From Butyrivibrio sp. LB2008 (GTDB lineage: Bacteria; Bacillota; Clostridia; Lachnospirales; Lachnospiraceae): a stretch of 64,000 nucleotides of DNA. Positions 34,629 through 43,011 of the stretch are shown here, in pieces. The stretch covers positions 130,743-194,742 of the forward strand of contig NZ_KK211307.1 of NCBI RefSeq assembly GCF_000621565.1, read 5' to 3'. Each line of letters starts with the position of its first letter. Positions within the stretch are counted from its first letter, which is position 1. The position numbers were made by a program, and so were the translations under genes. The notes under the pieces are model-generated. The model saw only the letters and a list, made by a program, of their open reading frames with translations, was not told the origin of the DNA and did no database searches.

Positions 34629-34802
34629 ATAACCTCTATCCCATATCAATAGTGAGATAGAGGTTATATTTAGAATAACATACATTCTTGAACATGAAGT
34701 TCAAGAATGCATCAACCAAGCCAATTAAAATCGACTTCGTCGATAGGGCTTGGTTGACTCCTGAATCATGTTCTCACGAAATCCGCAGCCAGTGCGGATT
34801 TC
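34629..34802. repeat. Cluster of four perfect hairpins
   Basis: In the 312-bp gap between the converging Dabb and CPBP genes. A: 34629-34640 with 34656-34667, 12 bp, likely terminates the Dabb mRNA. B: 34683-34693 with 34699-34709, 11 bp. C: 34712-34722 with 34747-34757, 11 bp, enclosing a small TCGAC/GTCGA hairpin (34731-34743). D: 34778-34787 with 34793-34802, 10 bp. All arms match without error. B to D have no T-run, so they are not ordinary terminators. The remaining 35 bp to the CPBP stop shows nothing. Confidence 0.75.
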
Positions 34803-34837
34803 TGTAATTTCATTTAAGATGTCATACACTTAGATCT

Positions 34838-35836
34838 TCAGATTTTTTCTATCATAGAAAATGCCGTATACAGATTCATTATGATAAATAGCATCAGTCC
34901 GACCAGAGTAAATGTGCGGAAGAAGGTGGATGGAGCAAAACTGTTCTCTTTAATATATTTAAGGATGTTCCGTCTTTTTTTGATGATAATAAAGACTCCT
35001 ATTAAACAGCTAATGCCAAATATAGCATAGAAAATAACAGTGTTTACCTCGTCGCTGAGATTTTGGCCCAAATAATACAGCAGATCGGCCAGGCTGTTAT
35101 TTATGACATGAAGCAGGATTGTCCAACGAATGGAATATTCTACAGCGACATATCCAAGAAGCAGGCCTACAATAAATGCATATACAGCTTGCGGGAGATT
35201 GCCGTGCATTATGCCAAACAATAATGCGGAAATGACGATCGCATATAATTTGCCGTATTTTTTTAGCGTAGATAAGACAAATCCTCTGTAGATCAGTTCC
35301 TCGACAAGTGGCGCCGCTATGGCTGAATAAGCGAGCATAGTTAATGTAAGAGCACCGCTTGAGGCATCATCCATGGAAGTTTCTATTGAGAATCCGATTT
35401 GATTAAAGGCATTTTCCATTGACTGAAATATAGGTTCGGTTATCCATTGTATTCCCAAAAATACGCATAATATCATGCCAAATGATGCGGGGAGCATTTT
35501 TTTATGGGATGAAAAAATCTCTTTTATGGAGATCTTTTTTCTAAAATATAAAAATAGAAAAATAATTCCGATCAGTACGGATACACAGGAGATCATGCCA
35601 CCCGGACCAAGTTCAAAGAAATCATCAAAAAATGCTGAGTATTCTTCATCACTCATGCTTCTCCAATCGGTAGAACAGTTGTTGAGACCGATATATGTCA
35701 TTATCGTAACGACGGCTTCTTCGATCAAAATATAGAGCAGTAGTCCCCAGCCCATATAGCCTACGGTTTTTCTGAAAGCCTTTTTTCGGGCTTTTTCATC
35801 AATTACAGTATTATCAATATTTATAGTTTCATTCAT
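34838..35836 (-). CDS. CPBP family intramembrane metalloprotease
   Basis: A 332-residue membrane protein with about eight hydrophobic segments. The CPBP/CAAX-protease motifs are in order: EELIYRGFVLSTL (EExxxxR), FGIMHGN (FxxxH) and HVINNSLADLLY (HxxxN), which form the metal site inside the membrane. Roles in the family include prenyl-protein processing, bacteriocin self-protection and peptide maturation; no such genes are nearby. Start ATG at 35836 has AGAGGAAAG upstream on the minus strand. Confidence 0.87.
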   Translation of the reverse strand: MNETINIDNTVIDEKARKKAFRKTVGYMGWGLLLYILIEEAVVTIMTYIGLNNCSTDWRSMSDEEYSAFFDDFFELGPGGMISCVSVLIGIIFLFLYFRKKISIKEIFSSHKKMLPASFGMILCVFLGIQWITEPIFQSMENAFNQIGFSIETSMDDASSGALTLTMLAYSAIAAPLVEELIYRGFVLSTLKKYGKLYAIVISALLFGIMHGNLPQAVYAFIVGLLLGYVAVEYSIRWTILLHVINNSLADLLYYLGQNLSDEVNTVIFYAIFGISCLIGVFIIIKKRRNILKYIKENSFAPSTFFRTFTLVGLMLFIIMNLYTAFSMIEKI

Positions 35837-35888
35837 ATTCTTTCCTCTTAAATTTTTTGCGTTATAGAAAGAGTATAAAGCTTTATGA

Positions 35889-35925
35889 GCAAAAAAAACA
35901 GGACTATCAATTTATGATAGTCCTG
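35889..35925 (-). terminator. Terminator after HIT gene
   Basis: CAGGACTATCA pairs with TGATAGTCCTG (35899-35909 with 35915-35925). On the minus strand it is followed by eight T residues. Confidence 0.85.
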
Positions 35926-35946
35926 CAATCGTTATTGAAAATATTA

Positions 35947-36366
35947 TCAAAGATTTGCTTTGATCTTGGCAATGATTTCTTCGTACTCAGCATCTGAGAG
36001 GAATTTCTCCTGAGGATTCATTGCAAATACGCCGCCCCATTCAAAGCCGTCCTTGTACTTGGGTACGAGGTGCATGTGAAGGTGGCAGAGAGTGTCGCTG
36101 TATGCACCGTAGTTAACCTTATCCGGATTGAATGCTGCGTGGATAGCTTTTGCAGCGCGATTGACATCAGCGAAGAATGCATTTCTTTCTTCATCTGAGA
36201 TATCAACCATTTCATGAACGTGATCCTTGTATGCCACGATACATCTTCCGAGATGGCTCTGTTCCTTGAAGAGAACCAGCTGGCTTACGCCGAGGTCACA
36301 GATCTTGATTCCGAATTTGGCGAGGTTTTCACCGCCAGTGCAGTAAGGACAATTGTTGTCTTTCAT
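35947..36366 (-). CDS. HIT family protein
   Basis: A 139-residue histidine-triad protein. The catalytic HLHMHLVPK motif is near residue 100 and the N-terminus has CPYCTGG, suggesting an added metal-binding Cys pair. Members hydrolyse nucleoside phosphoramidates or dinucleotides. The ATG at 36366 is preferred because GAAAGGAAA precedes it; an in-frame ATG at 36393 is also possible. It follows the ThrH-type gene on the same strand. Confidence 0.87.
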   Translation of the reverse strand: MKDNNCPYCTGGENLAKFGIKICDLGVSQLVLFKEQSHLGRCIVAYKDHVHEMVDISDEERNAFFADVNRAAKAIHAAFNPDKVNYGAYSDTLCHLHMHLVPKYKDGFEWGGVFAMNPQEKFLSDAEYEEIIAKIKANL

Positions 36367-36443
36367 GTTGCTATTTCCTTTCAAAAACGTCAAATTGTAT
36401 CGCGTGCAGATTTTATGCTGCAGGCGACACCGATATCATACTA

Positions 36444-37043
36444 TTATAGAGCTTTTTTGATTGCTTGTAAAAGGTCATTGTACTCTTCGTACGCAGGAAG
36501 CTCGGGATAATCAGCTTTGATCTTGTCTGTGGAGCGGAAGAGGAATCCGGCCTTTGATGCCTGGATCATTGCAAGATCGTTGTAGCTGTCGCCGCTTGCG
36601 ATTGTCTCATAGCCGATTGACTGAAGCGCCTTAACGGTTGTGAGCTTGGAGTTCTCGATTCTCATCTTGAAGCCTGTGATCTCGCCGCTTTCTGCAACTT
36701 CAAGAGAATTGCAGAAGATTGTGGGCCATCCGAGTTTCTCCATGAGAGGAGTTGCAAACTGTGTGAAAGTATCACTGATAATGATAACCTGAGTTGTCTT
36801 TCTGAGCTCGTCAAGGAACTCTTTTGCACCCGGAAGAGGATCTATCTTGGCAATCGTGTCCTGGATTTCTTTAAGTCCAAGTCCGTGTTCTTTGAGAATG
36901 CCGATTCTCCATTTCATAAGCTTATCGTAATCGGGCTCGTCTCTTGTTGTTCTCTTAAGTTCGGGAATTCCGCTTGCCTCGGCAAATGCGATCCAAATCT
37001 CGGGAACGAGCACGCCTTCAAGGTCTAAACATACAATATTCAT
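36444..37043 (-). CDS. thrH: ThrH-like phosphoserine phosphatase/homoserine phosphotransferase
   Basis: A 199-residue HAD enzyme. Motif I reads CLDLEGVLVPEIWIAFAE; Glu in place of the second Asp is typical of ThrH, which couples phosphoserine dephosphorylation to homoserine phosphorylation. Motif II is IIISDTFTQFA and motif IV is ASGDSYNDLAMIQASKAG. The rest of the sequence keeps the ThrH pattern throughout. It lies 77 bases upstream of the HIT gene. Which of the two activities dominates cannot be told. Confidence 0.87.
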   Translation of the reverse strand: MNIVCLDLEGVLVPEIWIAFAEASGIPELKRTTRDEPDYDKLMKWRIGILKEHGLGLKEIQDTIAKIDPLPGAKEFLDELRKTTQVIIISDTFTQFATPLMEKLGWPTIFCNSLEVAESGEITGFKMRIENSKLTTVKALQSIGYETIASGDSYNDLAMIQASKAGFLFRSTDKIKADYPELPAYEEYNDLLQAIKKAL

Positions 37044-37161
37044 TATTTTATGCTCCTATTTCGAATTTTTTATCTTTGACGATTTTAACACATTAAAGCA
37101 ATGCAGACAACTGGACAAAAAGCATATTAGGATTAAGATTAATTATAAGAGGTAAAAGAGT

Positions 37162-38796
37162 ATGGCAAATCTTATAAATTATATAAAATGGCGCGGAGAT
37201 CTGGATTTTGAGAAAGCGCCTTTAAATGAAATTGATAATCTGGCATTTTCGCTTGTTATATACAACGACTTAAACGGGATAGTTCCTGATAGCGAGACGG
37301 GCGGTGAGATCACGGTCAAAAAAGCTGCCGACATGTATTTCAGCACGCACCCTACAGATGGCCTTTCCAGGGTTGATTTTGACTGGGTTCTGCTTTATAT
37401 GGCTAAGAGTGAGCGATTTGGTGAACTTACTTTTTCTGACTTTATCGACATAAATGATATGGACAAAGATATGCTGTTTACGGCGATGACTATTCATATG
37501 CCGGATGGAAGTCTTTTTGTATCATTTCGCGGAACTACCATGGATATTGATGATTGGCGCATGGATTTCAAGATAAGTTTTGAAGAGATCATGGCGCAAA
37601 AAGAAGCGGTTAACTATCTTGGGTATATCCTGTCCAAATATGCGGGAGATGTGTATGTTGGCGGTCATTCAAAGGGTGGTAATCTTGCTGTATATTCTGC
37701 CATGAATGTACCTTCGATTGTTCAGCCAAGGATAAAGCATGTCTACAGTTATGACGGCCCCGGAATATGTCCCGAACTTCTTGATGAAAAGAAATTTGAA
37801 AACGTTAAGTGGAAGCTCACTCATATAGTTCCTACATACAGCATAGTCGGAATGCTCTTTGAACTTGATGTTCCGCATAAGATTGTTGCAAGTGACGGCG
37901 AGAGGATGCTCCAACACTCGGGAATGACCTGGAAGGTTTCAGGTGATCATTTTGTGACAAAAAAACATCTGACTGAGGAAAGTTCTGCGCTTAACAGAGT
38001 GATCGACGACTGGATAGAGAACGCCACGATGGAACAGCGCGAGGCTTTTACGAGAGATATTTTTGATGCAATGAAATCAGGCGGCGCGGTTTCTTTATAT
38101 GACATATCAAAAGGCGGATTCCATGACTTTGGAACGATTCTTTTGTCCGCGGCGCAGTCGGAGAGTAAGACAAAGATCATTCTCGGAAAGTTCTTCGGAT
38201 CTCTATGGCGCGAATTTGAGAAAATAAGGGTTATGGAGGCGCTTAAGACTCAGCAGGGAATTATCGACGCATTCCTTATTCTTTTGGGAATCGTTTTCCT
38301 TGCAATTCCAAAAGCAATCTATAACATGATAGGCGGCGCAGTTGCGCTTACCTGCGCGCTTTTTAGCGCTACAAGGATACTAAAGGCAGGAACCAGAGAC
38401 GAGAAGGCATTTATAAAAAGAGGCCGAATGCTTTTTCACATAATCGTGATGAGCTTTATGGTGTTTATCGTGTCCAATATCGAGCGAATCCCGAAGTGGA
38501 CGAATGTATTTATTTCAATTGTCTTTTTTGCCATGGCAGCAGCCAGCGTTCAATATGTAATTAAGCATAAAAAGACAATAAAGCGGGCGGGGAGTTTCTG
38601 GATGATACTTATCGCAGTTGTTAACCTGAATATAGGAATTATTTCCCTTGCCACACCGCAGAGATTGACCTCTGTGAAGTCTCTTACGGTTGGAAGCTAT
38701 CTTGTTCTTATAGGAATAGTGAGGCTTCTCATACAGATACTGTCCAAAAACCGCTCAACCAAGGATACCGGATATTCTTACGAAGATGTTGAATAA
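37162..38796 (+). CDS. DUF2974-type alpha/beta hydrolase fused to membrane domain
   Basis: A 544-residue protein. The N-terminal part opens NLINYIKWRGDLDFEKAPLNEIDNL, typical of DUF2974 (Mbeg1-like). It has LFVSFRGTTMDIDDWRMDF and the lipase nucleophile elbow GGHSKGGNLAVYSAM with Ser170, then YDGPGIC. From about residue 370 six or so hydrophobic segments follow (GIIDAFLILLGIVFLAIPKA, IGGAVALTCALFS, LFHIIVMSFMVFIV and more). Most DUF2974 proteins lack such a membrane half. The substrate is unknown, perhaps lipid at the membrane. Starts after AGAGG. Confidence 0.78.
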   Translation: MANLINYIKWRGDLDFEKAPLNEIDNLAFSLVIYNDLNGIVPDSETGGEITVKKAADMYFSTHPTDGLSRVDFDWVLLYMAKSERFGELTFSDFIDINDMDKDMLFTAMTIHMPDGSLFVSFRGTTMDIDDWRMDFKISFEEIMAQKEAVNYLGYILSKYAGDVYVGGHSKGGNLAVYSAMNVPSIVQPRIKHVYSYDGPGICPELLDEKKFENVKWKLTHIVPTYSIVGMLFELDVPHKIVASDGERMLQHSGMTWKVSGDHFVTKKHLTEESSALNRVIDDWIENATMEQREAFTRDIFDAMKSGGAVSLYDISKGGFHDFGTILLSAAQSESKTKIILGKFFGSLWREFEKIRVMEALKTQQGIIDAFLILLGIVFLAIPKAIYNMIGGAVALTCALFSATRILKAGTRDEKAFIKRGRMLFHIIVMSFMVFIVSNIERIPKWTNVFISIVFFAMAAASVQYVIKHKKTIKRAGSFWMILIAVVNLNIGIISLATPQRLTSVKSLTVGSYLVLIGIVRLLIQILSKNRSTKDTGYSYEDVE

Positions 38797-38810
38797 AAGT
38801 TAAAATACCG

Positions 38811-38839
38811 TTTACTTCATCCTCGAAATATTGTATAAT
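38811..38839 (+). promoter_or_regulatory. Promoter candidate before zinc-ribbon array
   Basis: TTTACT (38811-38816), a 17-bp spacer and TATAAT (38834-38839). It would read into the terminator-like hairpin at 38910-38952, so the 304-bp gap may hold an attenuated leader of the array or a small RNA. Confidence 0.4.
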
Positions 38840-38909
38840 CAGACGAATGATTTTTACTTAATATTTCGCGGATATGGTGTTGAGAACAAATATAATATGA
38901 CTTAAACAG

Positions 38910-38952
38910 AAAAGTACCACCACCGGGAGTCTACCGCAGTGATGGTACTTTT
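38910..38952 (+). terminator. Terminator-like hairpin upstream of zinc-ribbon array
   Basis: AAAAGTACCACCAC (38910-38923) pairs with GTGATGGTACTTTT (38939-38952), 14 bp with one mismatch that is tolerated in RNA on one strand, followed by an A/T-rich stretch. It may end the DUF2974 mRNA or attenuate the leader from 38846. Confidence 0.65.
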
Positions 38953-39101
38953 ATTTATTGTTTTTTCGGGAGGTTATTTAGCAGTTTTATCTTTGATAGA
39001 TATATCGGAAAAAACAATGGGCGCTTTAGCGGTTTATATTTTTTTGAGAGATTGTTTAGAAATGTGAAATTATAGAATATTCACTTTCTTGGAGGATGAG
39101 T

Positions 39102-41150
39102 ATGATATGCAATAATTGCGGTTGTGAAATAGAGGAAGGAAGCAACTTTTGCCCGTATTGTGGGGCAGGAGTATATTATGATACTCCAAATGTTCAGCAG
39201 CCGGTATATACAGACAATACGCAATATGATCAGCAGCCTGTCTATATGGATGATACGCAGAATTATCAAACGGAAGCAGCTGCTTGGAATGCGCAGAGTT
39301 ATCAAAATGAAGCGGCTACAAGTAATACGCAGCAAAATTATACATATGCAACCAATGCATACGTACCAAAAAGAAAAAAGAGCGCTTTGAAGAATGCGTT
39401 CTTAATGATATCAATATTTAATTTTGTAAATCTCTTTTTGCATGTTTTCAGCTTCTTTAAGCCATTTATTTTCGCTGAACTTGATTACGGCTTTTATGCG
39501 TTGAAGATTATCGCTTATTTTGCTTTTTACAGATTTATTAAAAAGAACGTATATAAGGACTTTGTGGCTACAGCCAAATTTGTTAAAGCTACGATTATAT
39601 TGGATGTTATCGAGGTGGCTATTTCCTTTGTGAATAGCTATGCGATTATTATGCCGTGGTTGTTATTGCTGACGATATTACTTAAGCTTGCGGTAAATAT
39701 ATTGATGTACGCAGATCTCGTATATATTGCAAAGGAAGACAGAAAATATAGAGATTATTATAAAGTTATGATGATTGCATTGGAAAAAAAGCCTGCTGCG
39801 CTACTTTACTGTAATATTTTTTGTGTCATTTTTATTGTATTAAGAGTACTAACCGGCAATTCTTTTTTTCTGTTATTAACAGCTGCTTTTATAAGCATAA
39901 GATTTGGTTGTGAGCTTGAAATTATTACAGATACAGTGGGAAATCTTGAGAAGTTTTACGGTCCCAATCCTGTTGTTTCGGATTTTTCTTTTTTTGGACG
40001 TATGCATCAACCCAATCCGGAAAAGAAAAAAAATTTGCCGGCTATCAAAATCTGCTTGGCATGTGCTTTTAGTGCAATCTTGATAACAGGGACATTTTTG
40101 TATTTTTCATTTGATGAAGATAAATATAACGACTATTTGAGCTACAAAGAGATGTTTGCTTCAGGCAAGAAATATGATAAAGATGTTACGGCGGATGATT
40201 ATATTTTTGTATATCGTATTCCGAACAGATTGCCTGAATGGACCGGATTAAGAAGAGAAAAATCCGGCTTTATAAATAAGAAGACCGGGATGGATACTGG
40301 ACCTCGTTATAAGGGGCTAATGATAGATGAGGTTGGTTTTGCATGGAATGGAAAAGATTTCCTTGATGTAGATGGGAATGTGCTTATTAAAGGGCCTTTT
40401 GCGGCAAGAGTAACCTTATCCAAAAGACAGAACTTTATAAGAGACCTTTTAAGCGGAAAAGGTGTTGATGATGATGTGAGGATTATCAGAAGTTTCGAAG
40501 ATTGGGAGGTTACACCGCATCAACAATATGTCGAATTTCGGGAGTATAGGGATAATAAAAGGATATTTATAAATGGTATTACCAGATTTTATTGTGATCT
40601 AAATGAGAGTTACGGGTTACTACGTAATGATGGAACAGTTATTGTTAAACCTATATACGACTATTTACATATGTCTAGTAATCACAGGTTAATGCTTGCT
40701 GCTAACCGAACGAGAGATAAGGTGTATGCAATGAATGCTGACGGAAAAATCCTGGCTAGCTATGAAGGCTGGGGGGCTTCTGATCATATTATGATAACCC
40801 AAGGTGGAGTTGTGGAATATGAGGATGAAATAATTGAGGCAGATGAAACAAATGATTGGTTATATTATTTAATCGATGAATATGGCAATACGTTTGATGG
40901 GTTGTATAGTGATAGCTCGGATGGCATAAGTTTTCGTAAATATACAGGCGAAATATATGAATCAGATCATAGGTTAAGAGTTTCCGGCGGATATTCAATG
41001 GTCCTGGTCTGGAAAGGAAAGATTGTTTTTGAATCTGATAAGTATGAAAGAATTGAGATTGAAACGCGATTTTTTACAGGGGAAATAACTGAGATTGCCG
41101 GAATAACCAAGGATGGTAAAAGAGAAGTTCTGGATATAAAACTCAAATGA
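39102..41150 (+). CDS. Zinc-ribbon multi-pass membrane protein with WG-like domain
   Basis: A 682-residue protein, the first of four with similar N-termini. The zinc ribbon reads CNNCGCEIEEGSNFCPYCG (residues 3-21). A Gln/Tyr/Asn/Thr-rich linker with repeats (YTDNTQYDQQPVYMDDTQNY) follows. Residues about 98-270 hold five to six membrane helices; another helix at about 312-335 leads to a C-terminal half with WG-repeat-like strands (KSGFINKKTGMDTGPRYKGL, SYGLLRNDGTVIVKPIYDYL). The ATG at 39102 is chosen: GGAGG is 6 bases upstream, while the ATG at 39096 directly touches it. Function unknown. Confidence 0.75.
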   Translation: MICNNCGCEIEEGSNFCPYCGAGVYYDTPNVQQPVYTDNTQYDQQPVYMDDTQNYQTEAAAWNAQSYQNEAATSNTQQNYTYATNAYVPKRKKSALKNAFLMISIFNFVNLFLHVFSFFKPFIFAELDYGFYALKIIAYFAFYRFIKKNVYKDFVATAKFVKATIILDVIEVAISFVNSYAIIMPWLLLLTILLKLAVNILMYADLVYIAKEDRKYRDYYKVMMIALEKKPAALLYCNIFCVIFIVLRVLTGNSFFLLLTAAFISIRFGCELEIITDTVGNLEKFYGPNPVVSDFSFFGRMHQPNPEKKKNLPAIKICLACAFSAILITGTFLYFSFDEDKYNDYLSYKEMFASGKKYDKDVTADDYIFVYRIPNRLPEWTGLRREKSGFINKKTGMDTGPRYKGLMIDEVGFAWNGKDFLDVDGNVLIKGPFAARVTLSKRQNFIRDLLSGKGVDDDVRIIRSFEDWEVTPHQQYVEFREYRDNKRIFINGITRFYCDLNESYGLLRNDGTVIVKPIYDYLHMSSNHRLMLAANRTRDKVYAMNADGKILASYEGWGASDHIMITQGGVVEYEDEIIEADETNDWLYYLIDEYGNTFDGLYSDSSDGISFRKYTGEIYESDHRLRVSGGYSMVLVWKGKIVFESDKYERIEIETRFFTGEITEIAGITKDGKREVLDIKLK

Positions 41151-41183
41151 GATAAGAGAATTATAGTGGAAAGAGGCTTATCG

Positions 41184-41198
41184 GCCGGTATATCCGGC
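41184..41198 (+). repeat. CCGG hairpin in intergenic leader 1
   Basis: GCCGG TATAT CCGGC, a perfect 5-bp stem just before the AGGAGG of the next gene. Equivalent hairpins are at 42982-42996 and 44787-44799. Confidence 0.7.
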
Positions 41199-41212
41199 TG
41201 AGGAGGAATATT

Positions 41213-42967
41213 ATGAAATGTAATAATTGTGGTAATGAAATAGAAAATGGAAGTAATTTTTGCCCGTACTGCGGAGCTCGTTTATCCGATGATTCGGTAA
41301 ATAGGCAGCAATCTGTATATGTTGGAAATACATCGAACGGACAGATACAGCAACCAATAGGGAAGACTCAGTATAATCAGATGCCAAATAAAGCACCTGC
41401 GAGCAAGGGGAAAGAAAAAACTTTACTGATCGTTTTGGCTATTATTGTTTTTGTAATTTTTGCAAGCGTTGCTGGTTTTATTGGCATAAAAGTAATTAAG
41501 GTGATTTCGGAGGGTGCCGGCTTAGGAAGCAGTAATGAAAGCAGTTACGCGGTAAGTGACAATATTGAAACGGAAGAAACAGAGAGTGACGATGTTGCAA
41601 ACAATACTGCAGAGAACGGAAATAACGGTACAGGTCAGGCTGGACAAAATATGGCTTCGGTTAATGGTATAATATGCAATTCTGCAGGTGCTATCAACGA
41701 GCAATTTAAAGGAAAACAAGAGTATGAGTTTTATACTGATCCCGAAGGCAAAGTAGGTGTGATATTTGTTGACGGAGAAGTATATCTTATCGATTCAAGT
41801 CTTAATGCAACTCTCATTGATAAGAGCTGCGTTGCTGTGGCCATGAACTATTCAGGTGAGTATATTTTTATTGCTGCTTCAGGGGAATCAAATCTTGGAA
41901 GTGGGTTATGTGTATATGACGTAGAAAAGAATGAGTATAGCCGGATAAAAGAGTGTAATATTACCGAATCGTTCTGTTTGGCTGTGTCACCTGACGGAAA
42001 TACAGCGCTTGTTTCAAGGAGCGACGGCGTATTTATAATGGGGCTTGACGGAACCGATGAGAAAATTTACGAGCCAAATGATTATCCTTATCATGCACTT
42101 GGGGTATCTAATGACAGGTCTGTGGCATATTTTTATACGCATAATGGGTATGGATTGTTCTGTTTGAAAGATGGTGAAGTAACACAGATATATGATTCGC
42201 CATTCTATGGATCCGTTGCATTTACATCCGATTGTAAAAAAATGTTATTCAAAGCTACGACAGAAGGTCTCTATTACTTTGATCCGGCTACTATGAGCGA
42301 GGCAAAAGTTGTTTTGTCTTTTGATACTATATCTGCAAGATTTAAAGGAAAAGAGTTTGTATTTGCAGATACTAAATTGACATATTATCCTGATGCCGAG
42401 TCTTTTGAAGGAATGTACATAACGGCGGAAAAATACAGTTTTTGGTTAAATGCTGATATTGAAGCTGTATGCAGAGAAGATTATCGTGCAAATGCATGTT
42501 CAAGGCAGGAGCTCAAAGTTTATGATATTCATGACGGTGTGATATATGCAATTACATATAAAGACGGAGAAGCGCACAGAGAAGAAATTTATAAGGATGA
42601 TTCCCGTGCTTATGATTTTACTGTAAGTGATGATGAAAGTATTTTGTGGATTGTTGCAGATGATAAGGTCATTATGTACAAGGACGGAGCGGTAGTAAAA
42701 GAGGTTTTAAATATTGATGGTGATGGTTTTTCCGTGGGATGTATAAAGAACGATCCTTTGAGTAATAATATTTACTGCTTTAGCGACAACGGAAAAGTAT
42801 TTATGATTGATGAAAAGGGAGATACTTCCGAACTTGGTACATTAGATGGCGAGTTCTATTTCCATGAAGAATATTCGCACGGAAAAGAATTTGCTGTTGC
42901 TATAGGCGGAGAATCTGATAACGAATATGTATATCTTTTATTTGGCAGATTGATAAAGAAGGATTAA
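41213..42967 (+). CDS. Zinc-ribbon, single-pass propeller-like protein (copy A)
   Basis: A 584-residue protein. Zinc ribbon CNNCGNEIENGSNFCPYCG at residues 3-21, then a Gln/Asn-rich linker, a single membrane helix at about 68-95 (TLLIVLAIIVFVIFASVAGF) and a large extracytoplasmic part. The outer part has repeated strands such as AVSPDGNTALVSRSDGVFIMGLDGTD, the DPEGKVGVIFVDGEVYLID segment and several DG turns, as in a beta-propeller. It is closely related to the next gene over its whole length. AGGAGG precedes the ATG. Function unknown. Confidence 0.78.
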   Translation: MKCNNCGNEIENGSNFCPYCGARLSDDSVNRQQSVYVGNTSNGQIQQPIGKTQYNQMPNKAPASKGKEKTLLIVLAIIVFVIFASVAGFIGIKVIKVISEGAGLGSSNESSYAVSDNIETEETESDDVANNTAENGNNGTGQAGQNMASVNGIICNSAGAINEQFKGKQEYEFYTDPEGKVGVIFVDGEVYLIDSSLNATLIDKSCVAVAMNYSGEYIFIAASGESNLGSGLCVYDVEKNEYSRIKECNITESFCLAVSPDGNTALVSRSDGVFIMGLDGTDEKIYEPNDYPYHALGVSNDRSVAYFYTHNGYGLFCLKDGEVTQIYDSPFYGSVAFTSDCKKMLFKATTEGLYYFDPATMSEAKVVLSFDTISARFKGKEFVFADTKLTYYPDAESFEGMYITAEKYSFWLNADIEAVCREDYRANACSRQELKVYDIHDGVIYAITYKDGEAHREEIYKDDSRAYDFTVSDDESILWIVADDKVIMYKDGAVVKEVLNIDGDGFSVGCIKNDPLSNNIYCFSDNGKVFMIDEKGDTSELGTLDGEFYFHEEYSHGKEFAVAIGGESDNEYVYLLFGRLIKKD

Positions 42968-42981
42968 AAAACGGCTTATCC

Positions 42982-42996
42982 GCCGGTCCTGCCGGC
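42982..42996 (+). repeat. CCGG hairpin in intergenic leader 2
   Basis: GCCGG TCCTG CCGGC, a perfect 5-bp stem, in the 44-bp gap before the third zinc-ribbon gene. The same position as in the previous gap, with only loop changes. Confidence 0.7.
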
Positions 42997-43011
42997 TGTT
43001 GGGAGAAAAGA

